64,000 nt of DNA from Cryptomeria japonica. Taxonomy: Eukaryota > Streptophyta > Pinopsida > Cupressales > Cupressaceae. The number at the start of each line of letters is the position of its first letter. Position 1 is the stretch's first letter. Where the stretch lies: NCBI RefSeq assembly GCF_030272615.1, contig NC_081412.1, positions 477,407,657 through 477,471,656 on the forward strand. Reading direction: 5' to 3'. Of this stretch, positions 12,192 to 25,862 are shown one piece after another. Under the pieces are notes generated by a model. That model was not told the DNA's origin. It made no database searches and saw nothing but the letters and a program-made list of their open reading frames with translations. The position numbers and the translations under genes were made by a program.

Positions 12192-14905
12192 AGTCTAGTG
12201 TCCTACCATAGTAGGATCTAGGAACTCAATCCCCTTATAAACCTCACCTCTATCTTAGATACCATATCTATGTTCTTTGCACTATGAAAATATTAACACT
12301 ATTGAGTGTTAAATCCATATTCCTCACCAAATATTTTTATGGACTAATTTTTAATTAACATAAGCATTGGATCCCTCACTTACTCATCCAAAGCAAGCTC
12401 CTAAAATTCATAAAAAATGATAAAAACTAATAAGAAGTTACTTCAATTTTAATAAGAAGTTAGCAATGAATAGCTATTCTAAAATTATTTAATAAATTAA
12501 TGAGCCTAAAGGTACAAAATAAATAAATTTCCCACAATAAAATGGTCTATGAATGGTTTATGAAATACATGTATCAAATACAACATCAAAATCAATTAGA
12601 TAATCAAACCAAATAGTAAACTAGAGTATTGCCAAAATCAAGTGATCCCTTAGTTCCACATGAACTAGAGGCCCACTCTCCTATAGTCCTTTCCCCTTCT
12701 AGAATTGGGTACTAGGTCTTCTTAAACCTAGGATACTACAACAAGAAAAAGGTTGGAATTAATATTCAATTACTTAATTGTGTATAATCAGCCATAAAAC
12801 AAAATCATGCAGTGTAATTTATATAGCAATACATATTGTTAGATGATTATCAACGGAGACAAGTGTCTCACCATGTCAAGGTGAGCTAATAAAGGAGGAA
12901 TACTTAAGACAGTGCATAAATAAAATGAGGTCAACTTGAGTATAAAAATTGCAAGTAGAAAATACCTAAATTAAATTCATAACTTTTATGTAAAATGTAG
13001 TACACACCTTAAAGTGACATAATAGGATTATTCTAAGGAATATCTTATGCTTTGGTGACCATCGTAGTTCACCTTCTATTTCATTAGTATGGTATTACAT
13101 TAGCCCACATTGGATCCATTTATACAAACCAATACCTTATAACCAAAATGTTTGTCAAAAATATAATTGGAGATGACTTGGAACATTGTAGCCAACCTTT
13201 TCCCCATGTCATCATCAAATTTAAATGGTTCAACACCTTCTTCAAATAATTCCAATCTAGTATCCTACCTTTGTAGTATCCATGATCCCTACACTAAGAA
13301 AATATTAACACTATTGAGCATCAATCCATATTCCTCACCAAATATGTTTATGGACTAATCTATTAGTAACATATACATTGAATCCCTCACTTAATCATCC
13401 ATAAAAAGCTCCTAAAATTCATGTAAATTGCTAAAAACTAAAAAGAGGTTACTTCAATTTTAATAATAAGTTGGTATTGAATAGTTAGTTCAAAATTATT
13501 TAATAAATAAACAAGAGTTCAAAAGTACTAAATATATAAATTTCTCACCATGAAATGGTATACGAATAGTTTATCGAATACATCACCAAATCAATTAGAT
13601 CATCATCACCAAATAATAAACTAGAGAAGTACCAAAATCAAGTGATCCATTAGTTCCACACAAACTAGAGGCTCTCCCCTATAGTCCTTTTTTTATGTAG
13701 GAGCATTGAGGGGTTTAAGAGAAATCTTGCATCGACCAAAAATATTTATTTAATCTGGTCAAGTTAGAAATTTTTAATAAGGGCTAAATGCAAGCTACTA
13801 TAGGTCTCCATGTACCTATGAAAGTGTCCAAAAAGACATAAGGGGTTAAAATTATTTAATATTTGTGGCCTATGTGTAAAGACAACTGTAATTTTATAAA
13901 ATGAACACATTTTTCTATCATTTCTAATGTAAAATCAAGAAAATCCCCATCCTGGCATGTAAATGAGGAAGGGAAAGAGCCATGTATTCACTTGTATTGA
14001 TGGGTGTAAATAAGAATGGGAAAAGACACCTCTTTAGGTGCTCACTTTGGAAAAGTGAAGAGGTGCCATCTTAAGCACCCTCCTAGGGAAGTTGAAGAGT
14101 CAGTATTGGTTGTGTTGCATTTATTGTTTGCTATGTGTTGTTCTCCAAGAGAGAGCATGGAATTCCCAAGAGGCAAAAGAATGTTATAAAAGTGATGTTT
14201 GGGCTAGTGATGAAGCATATAGAGTTGAGTGGATCATTCAGAGTGGAGTTGATCATTTAGAGGGAGTGATCATTCAAAGTTGAGAAGAATTCTCCTTCAT
14301 TTGGGAATTGAGTAGTAGTCCTAGCTTGTAGGATTGGTATAGCCCATGAGGCTAAGCATTCTAATTTTTTAATATTTGTGTTTCATTGTATTGAAGTAAT
14401 AGAAAATTAGTTATTTCTATTCTTGCAATTTCTATGCAATTTTCTTTGTTATGCTATGCATGAATCTTGGGTGGAGCAACTCTCATTTAGTATAACAAAA
14501 CATGTGTTTGGGGTATGTTAAGGGAGTCCCCTACATTAAGTGATCCCTTAGTTCCACATGAACTAGAGGCTCGCTCTCGTATAGTCCTTTTCCCTTCTAA
14601 AATTATGTACTAGGGCCTGCTAAATGTATGATATTACAACAAGAAAAAGCTTGGAAGTAATATTCAATTACTTAATTGTATATAATCAAATATATAAAAT
14701 AAAATAAAAAATGCAATGTAATCTATATAGCAATACATATTGTTAAATGATCCTCAATGGAGACAAGTGCCTCAACATGTCTAGGTGAACTAATGAAGGT
14801 GGAATACATAAGATCGTGCATAAATAAAATGAATTCAACTTGACTATAAAAAATGCAAGTAGAAAAGACTTAAATTGAATTATCTCTTTTATGTTAAATG
14901 GAGTA
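12192..14905. repeat. Local tandem duplication, about 1-kb unit, second copy interrupted
   Basis: Copy A spans about 12192-13020. Copy B is split into about 13256-13695 and 14536-14905. The same phrases recur in order: cctcaccaaatat, then ctcctaaaattcat, gttacttcaattttaata, agtgatccattagttcca, attcaattacttaattg and ggagacaagtg. The copies have clearly diverged. The interruption in copy B is the LTR-like element at 13696-14535. About 50 bases next to that element (aagtgatcc to atagtcctt) occur on both of its sides, so the site is not a simple single insertion. Confidence 0.75.
13696..14535 (+). mobile_element. Solo LTR-like element
   Basis: An 840-base block begins TGTAGGAG and ends TCCCCTACA, giving the TG...CA ends and short inverted terminal repeat (TGTAGG/CCTACA) typical of LTRs. 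It interrupts the second copy of a tandem duplication. No gag, pol, primer-binding site or partner LTR is adjacent, so it looks like a solo LTR. The five bases on each side (tttta and ttaag) are not a clean target duplication, which may reflect recombination between two elements. Orientation is a guess. The 63-codon frame inside it has no domain. Confidence 0.6.
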
Positions 14906-15491
14906 CACCTAGAAAGTGGCAAATTTGGGCAAATCCTGTGTGACTACCAAATAAATTTCCTACATACATTTTAAAGTTCATTGAACTATAAAATTGTATA
15001 AATTTGTAATCAACATGCAAATTGTATGAACTTTAATGCATAATCCACAGTGATGGACAATGACTTTTCAATTTCCAAATCATTTTCTAGTCATTCTTGA
15101 TTTTTTTTATATGAGTCATCTCCAACCATTCATCACAAAACATCTACATCAATTTTCCAACTAAATGTGATTGTTTTATATATTTTATTTTTTCATATTT
15201 ATTTTAATACTTTTCTCTAAATAATTCATTTTCCAAGTATTAAATCCTAGAACAATTTAATTGCAAACTCCAATTGAGCATTTGACTAATAGTCTTTGTA
15301 TTGAACATTCCTTATGTGTTATCTTCTCTTGCTAGTAAGAATGCTTCACTTCCATGTGGACATTGACATGGTCACAACCATGGTGCTCTTTCTAGACTGG
15401 GCTCTCATGACTCACATCTTCTCTCAACATAGGCATCATGGCTAGTATCCCCCACCACATGACTAGTTATTTGCTTCACAGTGTGGTCATG
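14906..15491. other. Intergenic, no gene recognised
   Basis: AT-rich sequence without supported features. Confidence 0.35.
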
Positions 15492-15813
15492 GCTCCCCAA
15501 TTGATATGATAGTCAAAAGCTCCCTTGACAAGACCTAGTATATCTCACATTCACATAACTCCTATGGATAAGGAAGAAGAAAAAAATAGAGAAGATACCA
15601 TCACAAATTAAGTGCCTAATCCTTATTGTCAAAATCTAACAGATGGATCATAGCCTCCCTAATTGACATGATAGTCAAAAGCTCCCTTGACTAGATCTGA
15701 GTACATCTCACAGTCACATGACTTCTATGGATAAGAAAGAAGGAAAAATAGAGAAGATGCCATCACAAATTAAGAACCCAACCTCAATTGTCAAAATCCA
15801 ATAGATGTGACAA
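15492..15813. repeat. Two-copy tandem repeat, about 161-base unit
   Basis: Units at about 15492-15652 and 15653-15813 share atgatagtcaaaagctccc, then tctcaca-ttcacat, ctatggataag, atagagaaga and catcacaaattaag in the same order. They differ by scattered substitutions. No open frame of note. Confidence 0.8.
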
Positions 15814-16589
15814 CCCTGATCATGACTTGCCTCCTCCTCCTATTAAAATTCTTTGAAATCCATGATAATATGACTACTTTTTCTTTCATTTTTCAACTTT
15901 TATATAGACTTTTAAAAAACAAAATTCCTTTCCACCATATAATTTTATATAAAAACATACTATTCATTATTATTAAATGATTTTATTGTTAAATCAACTA
16001 ATATACCACCATAATGCCAAGAAGAATATGTGGTGCACCTTATTTTCCAATACAATTTGAAATTATTTTTATAGCTTCCCAAGGATCTAAGCATTAGATG
16101 AAGGTAAGTGAAGGTTTGACATTGGGATTGGCAGTGTTTAATTAATGAAGAAACAGATGGGTGGCACGCTGTCCAATCGTGTTGATTACAGTTGATTACA
16201 GCAATCATTTGTAGTCTATTACTAGCAACTAATGTTATCAATATTCCTGGTTTTGGCAGCACTCCATTTGCAGAAAACATGTATTTTAGTATAAAATAGA
16301 CAGAAGATCTGTAGTCAAAGGCGGTGCAGATATGGGCGTGGAAATTGAGTGCCGGGCAGGTGAGGTCATGTGGACTTTTTTCTGCCTTACATTACACAGG
16401 AGGGCCCCTTTCTGCAACTACTATGGCCCTTTTTGTTTCATTTTCTTTCTTTCTGACACTTTTAGTTTTTTTTCTTCATTCTTCCCTCCTGTTTTCAGTA
16501 ACAGTTTTTAATGGGATTTGTTTCAAATATGAGAAATGGGTCAGTTCGTTATCAAAATAAATAATAAAATATTAACAACCCAAATTTGA
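15814..16589. other. Intergenic with a short GC-richer patch
   Basis: The segment around 16280-16560 is less AT-rich than its surroundings and contains a T-rich 78-codon frame (16324-16560) with a hydrophobic middle. I cannot link it to a family. It may be chance or the edge of an old gene or transposon. Confidence 0.25.
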
Positions 16590-18230
16590 TAAATTGTTTT
16601 TGATTTGATAAATTGAAATATATAGCAAAAGATCAATAATAGAAAAATTGGAATGATAACTCGTTCTTTATGATAGTTTCTAAAATCCACAAAAGATAAA
16701 GGATTGTCGCAAAATTTTCAGTAGTTAAATCTTCACGATCTGCATTGTCATTGCTGTAAAGCTACAAAAAATTAGGCAAAAAAACACTGTGATTTGCAGA
16801 TCTGGAAGTTTTCTTACAGTGCCATTTTGTGTGGAGATTAGCCGCTAGCAAAAAAAATTGAATGATAATTTGTTTTGTTGAACTATCTTTGTAGAAAATT
16901 CAAAATTGTATCATTGGTATGAATAGTAGAAGATCAACAATACAGAAGTTTGAATGAGAACTTGTCAACGTGACAAACTTCCTGATTGAAATATAGAGCC
17001 AAAGATCAACAATGCAAAAATTTGAATGAGAACTGTTTTGTAAAATTACCTCTGATCTCATAAATGTGAAAAACTTCATGATTGAAATAAAGGGCCGAAG
17101 CTATTTTGGCTCCAAAACAGACCTTTTTGTACAACGTGATAGCGACCTGTTAGTCAATCGCAGCCGTTTATTGCAAAATCGACGGTGCAAAACGCTAGTC
17201 AATCCGTACTGCTGTTTTGGAGCCAGAATAGACGAGTCTGAAATAAAGAGACAAAGATCAACAATACAAGAAATTTATCTAGCGAGTTTGTTGATTGACA
17301 AACTACTTTTGACATAAACATAAAAAAATCATCATTACAATAAATAGCAAATTATCAACCATACAAAAAATTTAAATGAGTGAGTTTGTCGCCTGTTAAA
17401 TTATCTTTGGCCTCATAAACATGAAAAACTTCATCATTGAAATAAACAACAAAAGATCAACAATACAAAAAATTAAATGGTTGAGTTTGTTGTCCTTAAA
17501 CTATCTCTAACCTTATAAAGAATGCAAAAAACTTAAATGACAAAAGAAACAATAAAAAAGACTTAAATGAATAGGGGAGAGGACCCACTAGTTGAGCACC
17601 CTAACTACACACTTCTCAAAATCCTACATGAAAATTTCAAATCACTCCCAATTTTTTACATCAGCTTACTTGGCAAGTCCCCTACTTATAAATAAGATTT
17701 CAGGGCCACATCATCAAACATGATGCCACATCAACATGCGTTTTGCCAAGGTGTCAAAAAAAACTCAAAAAAAGTGAGAATGATACTTATGCACTAAGTC
17801 ATGTTTTATTGGTGCACTAATGTGGCATCACATGATTTGTTGATTTTTAGATCTAAGGAATACATTTCATTCATTTATGGGTTGTAGTCACCATCAACAC
17901 TAACAACTTTAAATTCACAACTAGCGGTGCAATATTATCGCCATCAACACTAACAATTTTAAACTCACAACTAGTAATGCAATATTGTCGAAAATATTAG
18001 ACATTAAATCAACAAGTACTAGAACTATCAGAACGTACTCAACTAATAGACCCACTCCCTAATTTTCAACCTTCTAAATGTGAAAAAACTTCATCATCAA
18101 AATAAATAACAAAATATCAACAATAAAAAATCTTGAATGATTAAATTCCTTTTTTTGTTAAACTACCTTTAACCTGATAAAGAATAAAATATCAACAATT
18201 ATTAAAACTGAATAATTAAATTCACTATCT
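16590..18230. repeat. Degenerate repeat array, roughly 110-base period
   Basis: Phrases such as gattgaaata, agatcaacaatacaaaaa, aaatga-tgagtttgttg, aaactacctttgacctcataaa and gaaaaacttcat recur in the same order at roughly 100-120-base intervals. Substitutions and small gaps separate the copies. A MITE (17101-17231) is inserted in one unit. No coding potential. Confidence 0.65.
17101..17231. mobile_element. MITE copy 1 (131 bp)
   Basis: A short non-coding element whose ends are inverted repeats of about 20 bases: CTATTTTGGCTCCAAAACAG on the left, and the reverse complement of CTGTTTTGGAGCCAGAATAG on the right. A second copy with the same ends and interior lies at 19645-19791. The shared interior includes gttagtcaatcgca and tttattgcaaaatcgacggtg. 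It sits inside the degenerate repeat array. No target-site duplication could be fixed, so the superfamily is unknown. An 83-codon frame running through it is chance. Confidence 0.8.
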
Positions 18231-19224
18231 ATTAAAGAGAAACTTTTACCTTATTCTATTCTTTCTTATTTATTGCTCATGTTCTTTTGCAGCTTTCTTT
18301 CCCATCTCCCTCCTATTAACACTTAAAAAACCCACCAATAAATATTTCATACCGACAAAAGCCAAGGATTGTGCGTTACTCAAACAATAAATAATTCCTT
18401 AAAAAAAACATAAATCCAAACTCCAAGACAAAAAAAACAACACACAACCCCTTTTTCTTTTTAGCTAGTGAAATGAATTGTACAAATGTTTACATTATTT
18501 TTTCTCCCCAATTCAGAAAAAGGTAAGGAATATTTATTTAAATTTTTAAAATTTTTTTTTTGGGTTAAAGGAACCTTCCATTCCATGTTGGGTATATTAA
18601 ATTCAGTATTGTTATGCAAGAAAAATGTGCCATATCATGTGACTTACACCTCCAAATACTTATATTATATAATTCATATAGTCAAAAATTTATGCCAATT
18701 AATTAAAAAGTTTGATCATTTTGTTGTAAAGCACAAAGAATCAATAAATAAGTATAATTAATAATGCAATTTGATTGTCCTTTTCTCAAGTAAATCAACT
18801 TTACTTAAGCACCATTTGATTCAATGGTCCCTCTATTTTGTTTTGTTTTATTAATTAACAAAACTTTAGATCCAACATTGATCTCTTCACTATATTTTAA
18901 TAGTTGACCTTTTAATAATTTAGTATGAAATATGGAATGGTATGAATTTGATATATTACCATATCCAACAAAGCTTTAATTACTTTATTCTTGCCAAATG
19001 CATTTTTAATAAGTCATTCATTTGTGCCATCTAGCGTATATTCGGTGTCAAGCTTAAAGATTAATTTATGTATAAATTTTTGGCTTCCAAGAGATGCTAA
19101 AAAGTTGGACACCCATGCCATGTGAAGTTTAATATTTAATTTAGCATATATTCATGCATGTATTTATATGTAAAACTCAATGCATCACTTTATATGAGGA
19201 AAATAGAATCTAAGAGACATGCAT
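18231..19224. other. AT-rich intergenic, no gene recognised
   Basis: T-rich and A-rich runs. A 91-codon frame (18486-18761) reads as low-complexity sequence with no domain. Confidence 0.4.
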
Positions 19225-20440
19225 AGAGATAAACAATGGTGTAGGATGAGGTCACTGGGCCCATTTTTTAATTATTTTCATTCACCAGTAAGATCATAAA
19301 TAGTCTAAGTTCATTCCATTCTTTCACATGCTTTTCCCATCCATAAGTTGAATAGAAATTATAAACTTTAATTTTAACATTTGATTTTTTAAAATTTTAT
19401 TATTTTAAGATTTTTTTCGATATGAAGAGAATCAGAAGTTAGGTGCTCAAATAATTAGGTGAATTTCACTCCTTAATTTATTGATTAATTAGGTGAATGG
19501 ATAAATCATTCTTATCATTTCAATAAGATAATGAGCCACAAAGGATTCCAATTTAAACACTCAATATCAATTGATTAGTCTAATCCCAAAATGACTATTT
19601 TAAAATATTTTTTTGTAACCCCCTAGGGACTTATGCGACTGAAGCTATTCTGACTCCAAAACAGACCTTTCGTACAACATGTTAGTGACAGGTTAGTCAA
19701 TCGCAACCATTTATTGCAAAATCGACGGTGTAAACCGCATGACTAACACGAGTGTTAGTTAATCCGTACTGTCGTTTTGGAGCCAGAATAGGCGTGTCCT
19801 ATCCTCTTGAAAATCAATATAATAAATCAATGAATCATAACATAGAGGTATATTAGACCAATCCTTTAATAACAAGTGAGTAATAGTAAGACAAACATAA
19901 GTAATTATGAAAATGAATAAATATCCTACAGAGACAAACAATTTAGAGGATGAGGTCATTAAGCCATTTTAAAATTATTTTTATTCACTAGTAAGATTGT
20001 AGATACCCTTTCATTCCACTCTTTCACATGGTTTTCCCATCTATACGTAGGATATAAATTATAAACTTTTAATTTTAACATTTGAATTTTTTATGTTTAG
20101 TTTTGATATTTTATATTTTTTTGATATGAAGGGAATCAAAAGTTAGGTGCTTAGCTAATTAGGTGAATTTCAGCCTTAATTTATTGATTAATTAGGTGAA
20201 TGGATAAATCATTCTTGTCATTTCAATGGGATAATGGGTCACAAAAGATTCAAATTTAAACACTCAATATCAATTGATTAGTCTAATCTCAAAGTTACTA
20301 TTTTAAAATATTGTTTTTTTTAACCCCCCTACTTATGCTCTCAAAAATCAATATAATAAATCAATGAATCATAACATAGAAGTATATTAGACCAATCCTT
20401 TAGTAACAAGTGAGTAACCTTAAGACAAACATAAGTAATG
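19225..20440. repeat. Tandem duplication, about 0.5-kb unit, one copy holding a MITE
   Basis: Unit 1 is about 19225-19910 and unit 2 about 19929-20440. Both run from acaaacaat...aggatgaggtca to agacaaacataagtaat, with shared phrases gaatggataaatcattctt and aacactcaatatcaattgat. Unit 1 is longer because it contains the MITE at 19645-19791. Unit 2 shows the corresponding unoccupied sequence near 20332-20345. The copies differ by many scattered substitutions, so the duplication is not recent. Confidence 0.85.
19645..19791. mobile_element. MITE copy 2 (147 bp)
   Basis: Same element as at 17101-17231: ends CTATTCTGACTCCAAAACAG and TTTTGGAGCCAGAATAG, with the same interior plus about 16 extra bases (catgactaacacgagtg). 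It lies in only one of two tandem units, and the other unit serves as an internal empty-site control. This supports true mobility after the duplication. Confidence 0.85.
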
Positions 20441-21088
20441 GCAATCACATCAACAATATCATTTACAATAAATTAATTTCTAAGATTTTGAATAAATATC
20501 ACAAATTTTGATTTTACATCTATTGATGTTGATATTAAATAATCTTGTATTATTAAATATACGAAGATTCCATAATCAATTATAATAAATTTGAATGTTT
20601 ATGCAACATAAATGTGTAAGAATTTTTGTCTCAATATTTTTAGAATAGATTTGAATATTTTATTATTTAAAACTTTCAATTGATTTTAATTTATAAATAA
20701 AAGGATAATTTTTGCTAACTAATTTTACTATATGATTCATATGAGCTAGTTTTCAATTTTGTAATCATTATTATTCTTAAAGATCACCATCTTATAAGTA
20801 GGGAGATGTCCAATTTTTGGATTGTTTTAAAAAAATTGTTTAATTTTTTTTTTCTTTCTTTCAAATCCATCTTTAAGGAACTTAATAAAGAACATAATGT
20901 TGATTTTCCTAAAGATGGATTCCTAAGAAAAGTATAAATAACAAATTTAATCTTAAAGTTACAAATAATGAATTATTTTTGGATTTGTTTAATTTTATTA
21001 CATGTAAAATTTGCATACTTTATTTTACTTTACTTTACTACCACCCCTTTCATCTAAGACTTGTCGATACATTGGTCTCCAACAACTT

Positions 21089-21405
21089 GGATAAGGATGG
21101 GCTATATTGCAATACTTATGAGAGATACATCATCAACATTCTTTCTATTATATCAATATATTGCTCACCATAACTCTCAAATTCTTTCTTTGACATTTAT
21201 TTTCCCAGTGGTGTAGGGTGCTCTATCCACCATTGGTTTACCCAACACTATCAACTGGGCTAATAATGTATAATAAATTCTATATTAGATAAAGGTGGGC
21301 TAGATTGTAGTGCTTTAGGAGAGATGTTTCATCAAAATTTCTTTCATTGTTTCAACATATTTGTCATCCTAACTACCAAATTCTTCCTTTGAGCTTTATT
21401 TTCCT
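21089..21405. repeat. Small two-copy duplication, about 200-base offset
   Basis: About 117 bases at 21089-21205 recur, diverged, at 21289-21404, from gataagg-tgggcta to tttgacatttattttcc. The spacer is unrelated. No coding role is seen. Confidence 0.65.
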
Positions 21406-24400
21406 TTCTATCTGTATGTAGCTAAGTTGTCATCTACTTAGTTGAGGGTGTTTAAAACCATCATTATTTTAATCAACGTCATAAAAGAGGGCAGTAACTT
21501 ATAAATGTATGGTTTAAATATAAATAGAACGTCAAGGGAATTATGTTTTAAAATAAATTTATGATTTAAATATTTAATATTTAATACTTCATTGAGGAGC
21601 TTTTGAAATTTGAAGGTTTTAGTTATTGTCATTACATAGAAATAAAGAAATCAATGGTTCTCAAACTTAATCAATTATACTATATTATATTATAAAATTA
21701 TATTTTATTTCTAATTTATTTATAAAGGAACTACCATTTTAAATTTATATTTAATAATTCCTAGGAGTAATTTTTTACCCCTATATTAAGAATAGGATAG
21801 TAATTTCAAAGGAAAATTTGTTGAAGGACATGAGAATTCCCTATTTGAAATGGATTCTCTCCTTAGGAACTATTATACATTATACCAAAGATTAAGCCTA
21901 AATAAATACTAGAAAAAGTTTAATTTATGTTTTAAATATGAAGATTGAAAGGTGCATGTAGATGAGAAGAGTCCATAAAAATAAAAATGAAAAATATATT
22001 TTGTACAATAAAAATTAATTGGCATCTAAATAATAATATTCATGAATGTGGATGATATTTAAGGATTTAATAGTGAAGTTGAGTTATCATTAAAAAATGA
22101 TTATAGACTCGTCATTGAACAAGTATGCAATGGGTTTTCTAAAGAAATAGTCCTTTCTAATTATTTTGATTATGGTGTTTCAAAAATAATATTAAAAAAT
22201 AATCTCAAAGAGAATATCAAAGATGAATGCATGAATACAAGCATATAACTAAATAGAATGTCAAAAATTATAAATAGATGTGCCATGATCAAGTACATAA
22301 AAGCTAAAACAGAAGCACCATATATTTTAAGAAAATTATAACTATGAAATAACTCTCAAATAATTAAAATAAAGTAATTCTTGAATATTAATGAAATAAG
22401 TTTAAAAAATAGAGTGAATAAAATAACTCAGGATTATTATATCTTTCACATTTTTAGGTAGATATATTTAGGATATGGAAAACATATAATATAATACTAG
22501 CATATATTTTTTTAGAAAAATCTACATCTTGATACATATTTTACTTTTTTTTTTTTAAACTAGATATGCTAATTTGTATTTTATGTTATTATTTATTATT
22601 CATACATTATTGAATATTTCTATTTATGTTTTAAATTATTGTATAATATGAATCGCCTTGATTATTGTATAAAATAATCTTTATAATAATTCTTAATTAT
22701 TGCATACAATAATCATAATTAAGATAATCATTATAATCATTCTTTTATTACTTACAATCACATATCTAAAATCTAGTATTAGATCAAAACTCAAATATCT
22801 CAAAAATCACTAATACAAAATCTCAATAACTATAATTATATATTAACTCAAATATCTTTCCTTTTTTATTAACTTTTTATATTGGATACTTAATTAATGA
22901 TTTTTTTTTTATAAATATTATTATGTTTGTTTAGTGATTTGACCATTGTATATTTATATATTTTATGATTTATTAAACTTATTTGTTTTAATAAACCGTT
23001 ATATGTGTATATTGTTAGAGTTGATGGTAAATCTCACAAATCATAGGAATTACTTGCAACCCAAAAATATATCATGTGAAGAGAGAAAAAAGCATGATTG
23101 TAGTATTAAAATTTAAGAAATAAATTGATCCAAAAAAATATATGATATCAAATGAATAATGGATTATTAAAATATATAACAATTCATTCTTAAAAAATAG
23201 AAATAAACCCACTATGAAATCCTAGGTGAGAATTAGATTAGATCATGACAAGTATCATCATCTTATGCTATGAGACAAGATGACCTAACTATAAAAAAAT
23301 ACACATAAGTTTATCTTAAGTATAATAAAGTAAAAAAAGATATAATTAATTAATTAATTAAGTGAATTGCCTATTTGCTCTACCACCCCAACTTAGGGAG
23401 AAGTTAAAAATCTAATGATGAATGAATGGATGAGTCTTGACTACGAGATCTAAGGAGATACCTATATACAAACAGAAAAATCTCTCATAATTGGTTGAAA
23501 AAAATCTCATGGAAAAAAACTCATTGCCAAAAGAGAGAGAAAAAAATTAATGCATAGTAGTGAAAGAAGGAAAGGAGGACTTGATTTGACCCCCATGGAT
23601 CACTTTTGTCACATAAGTACAATTAGTGTACCCCAATAGGAAAGATATGATGAGGATATTAATCCCTATCATAAAGTAGTAGTTCTTATGCCAATGATGA
23701 AATGTTGAAGAATGAACACAATCTATTTCCTACAAACAATATTTCTCGCCTTAGGAAGAAACATATGTAATAGTGATTGGAGAAGTCATTCCCATAAGTT
23801 GAATAAATAAGGGATCCAAATCTAAATCCCAATTGTGTATTTTTTATGGAGAAATAGTACTTATATAAATTTGTTTAGGTTAATAAATATATAAAGTAAT
23901 TCTTTAATTAGTTAATCTAGATAAATAAGTTGAGATTAGAAATAATATAAACGTTGAATTGAGTGAGGAGATTATATGAATTTAATTGTAATATTTAGTT
24001 GGATTTTGGAGATGGAAAATGATCTTGAAGATATAGATAATTGATTTGTTAGACATTGAATTAAACTCTAAAATGGTGGACCTAATATGGCATGTGTAAC
24101 TTAATCTATATCCACAAAAATGAACTAGCTAAATTTGATTAATTGAAGCCTCTTTCTCAATCTTTTATGTCTAAAATCTAAGTAAGACTTAATAGTATTT
24201 ATGAACATTTTGGGGAATCTATTGAATCACAAGGGTCATGTTTCCCTTAGTCATACCCCTAGTGAAACAAATCTATAACTCTTAACAAAAGAGACAACAC
24301 ACAAGCGCAAAATACTATCTAGGATGATGCCACAAACAAACAATGCATAATACATTCTCTTTCAATCTTTTTGACCCAAATGTTCATATGACATTCTAGC

Positions 24401-24460
24401 TATCCTAGATGATTTGAAAAATGATTAAATAAATGTCTCTAAATTTAACAACATAACATG
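21406..24460. other. Very AT-rich intergenic DNA
   Basis: Long A and T runs, ttaattaatta repeats near 23346, and no open frame with a recognisable domain. I see no RNA gene or transposon ends. Confidence 0.45.
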
Positions 24461-24855
24461 TGTTAGTGTGAATTAGGTTATTACCTATCTAGTTATTAAG
24501 GCGAACCTATTCAAATGTTAAGTTTACTTAGGCACCAAGTTAGTTGTCCTTATAGCTTAGGCGACATTCTAGAAGTTAGTTATAATGGGGCCATGTTTAG
24601 CTCATTTATTTTTAATTTCCTAAGCATTTAATACTTGCATCATGCATTTAATGTTTGTATCAAGGGTAGTTATCATCCTACCTCATCACCTTGCCTTTAT
24701 AAGCAAGGTCTCTCATTGTACATTGTATGTCCATTATCATATTCAATCAATCTTGCATTGTTGAAGCAATCTTTCTTGTTATTCTCACTTGTGGGCGTTT
24801 TTAAGGTCTTTCAAGGATCCTAGAGGCGTTGTGGAGTCACCTATTTACTCCAACA
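24461..24855 (+). mobile_element. Possible solo LTR with TATA box
   Basis: A 395-base block starts TGTTAGTGTGAATTAGG and ends ACTCCAACA (TG...CA ends, partial inverted match TGTT/AACA). It contains ctttataag at about 24695-24703, a good TATA-type promoter, followed by sequence resembling an LTR transcribed region. No primer site or coding sequence follows and the flanking five bases do not match. It is a plausible solo or truncated LTR, not proven. Confidence 0.35.
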
Positions 24856-25814
24856 ACACTTACATCAACACAAGCATATATTAGGATTATAGAGATTAAT
24901 ACTTGTATCTAGGAATGAGCCATAATCTGATCATTTGTGATTTTGTGAGCTTATGAGTTATTTGAATTTTTTTCAATAAATCAAATATATATCCATTATA
25001 TTAATTATTTGAATTATTTATTAATTTAGGTTATAATGATTTTTTTTATGTTTTAAATTATCACATCATATATATAATTAAATATTATGAACAATTTAAA
25101 TACATAATTTTGTTTTATTTTAGCATTATTTTTTGTTGGGGGGTTTTATATCAAGCTTATCTAATAGTAGAACACAAACCCTAGATTGAAACCCCCTTGG
25201 TTAAGAGTCAAGTCTATTGAGGGGGATCTATTCTGTCATAACCACAAGGATCTTGGTCTCATCCCTTATGACGTTGAAGCCTTGCACTTAACAAAACTTG
25301 ATTCTCAATAGACTCAAAAATCAATCAACTTCAAGCAAATAATTTTTTTTTTATCTTCTTCAACCATTTCTATTTTTTAAGATTTAATTTTATTCACAAG
25401 ATCGTTTTAGCTATTTTAGGGACAGACTGAAACCTCTTTAACTAAAAGCCAAAAAATGAGAACTATTCATTCACCACAAATAAAATCCCAACCAATATAA
25501 ACATGCTCTAAATCTTCTTAAAATTCATTTGCAGGGTCAATTGATATATAGATATATAACTATTTGGGCTTGTTTGTGGAAGGCGATGAATGTGAGACTA
25601 AAACTGAACTTCGCTGCTTTCCGCACTGAGTTATTCAAACCAAGCATGCAATCAGAAACTTGCAGACAGAAAAATCAATCGAAAAGGGAACGAATTGCAT
25701 TCGAAATTCAGTTCAGTCCAATTCAAATGTATATTACAGGCAATGATCATTCCACATTTGTTTGATTTTAAATTATTAAGTTAAATTAAAATGAAATGAA
25801 ATACCTCCAATCAT
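24856..25814. other. Intergenic, no gene recognised
   Basis: AT-rich in the first part. The last 250 bases before the tRNA gene are less AT-rich and contain a 78-codon frame without a recognisable domain. Confidence 0.35.
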
Positions 25815-25819
25815 GCGGG

Positions 25820-25862
<43 letters not shown>

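Noticed and set aside
17066-17317. 83-codon plus frame
   Set aside because: It runs through MITE copy 1 and its flanks; its codons are explained by the MITE terminal repeats.
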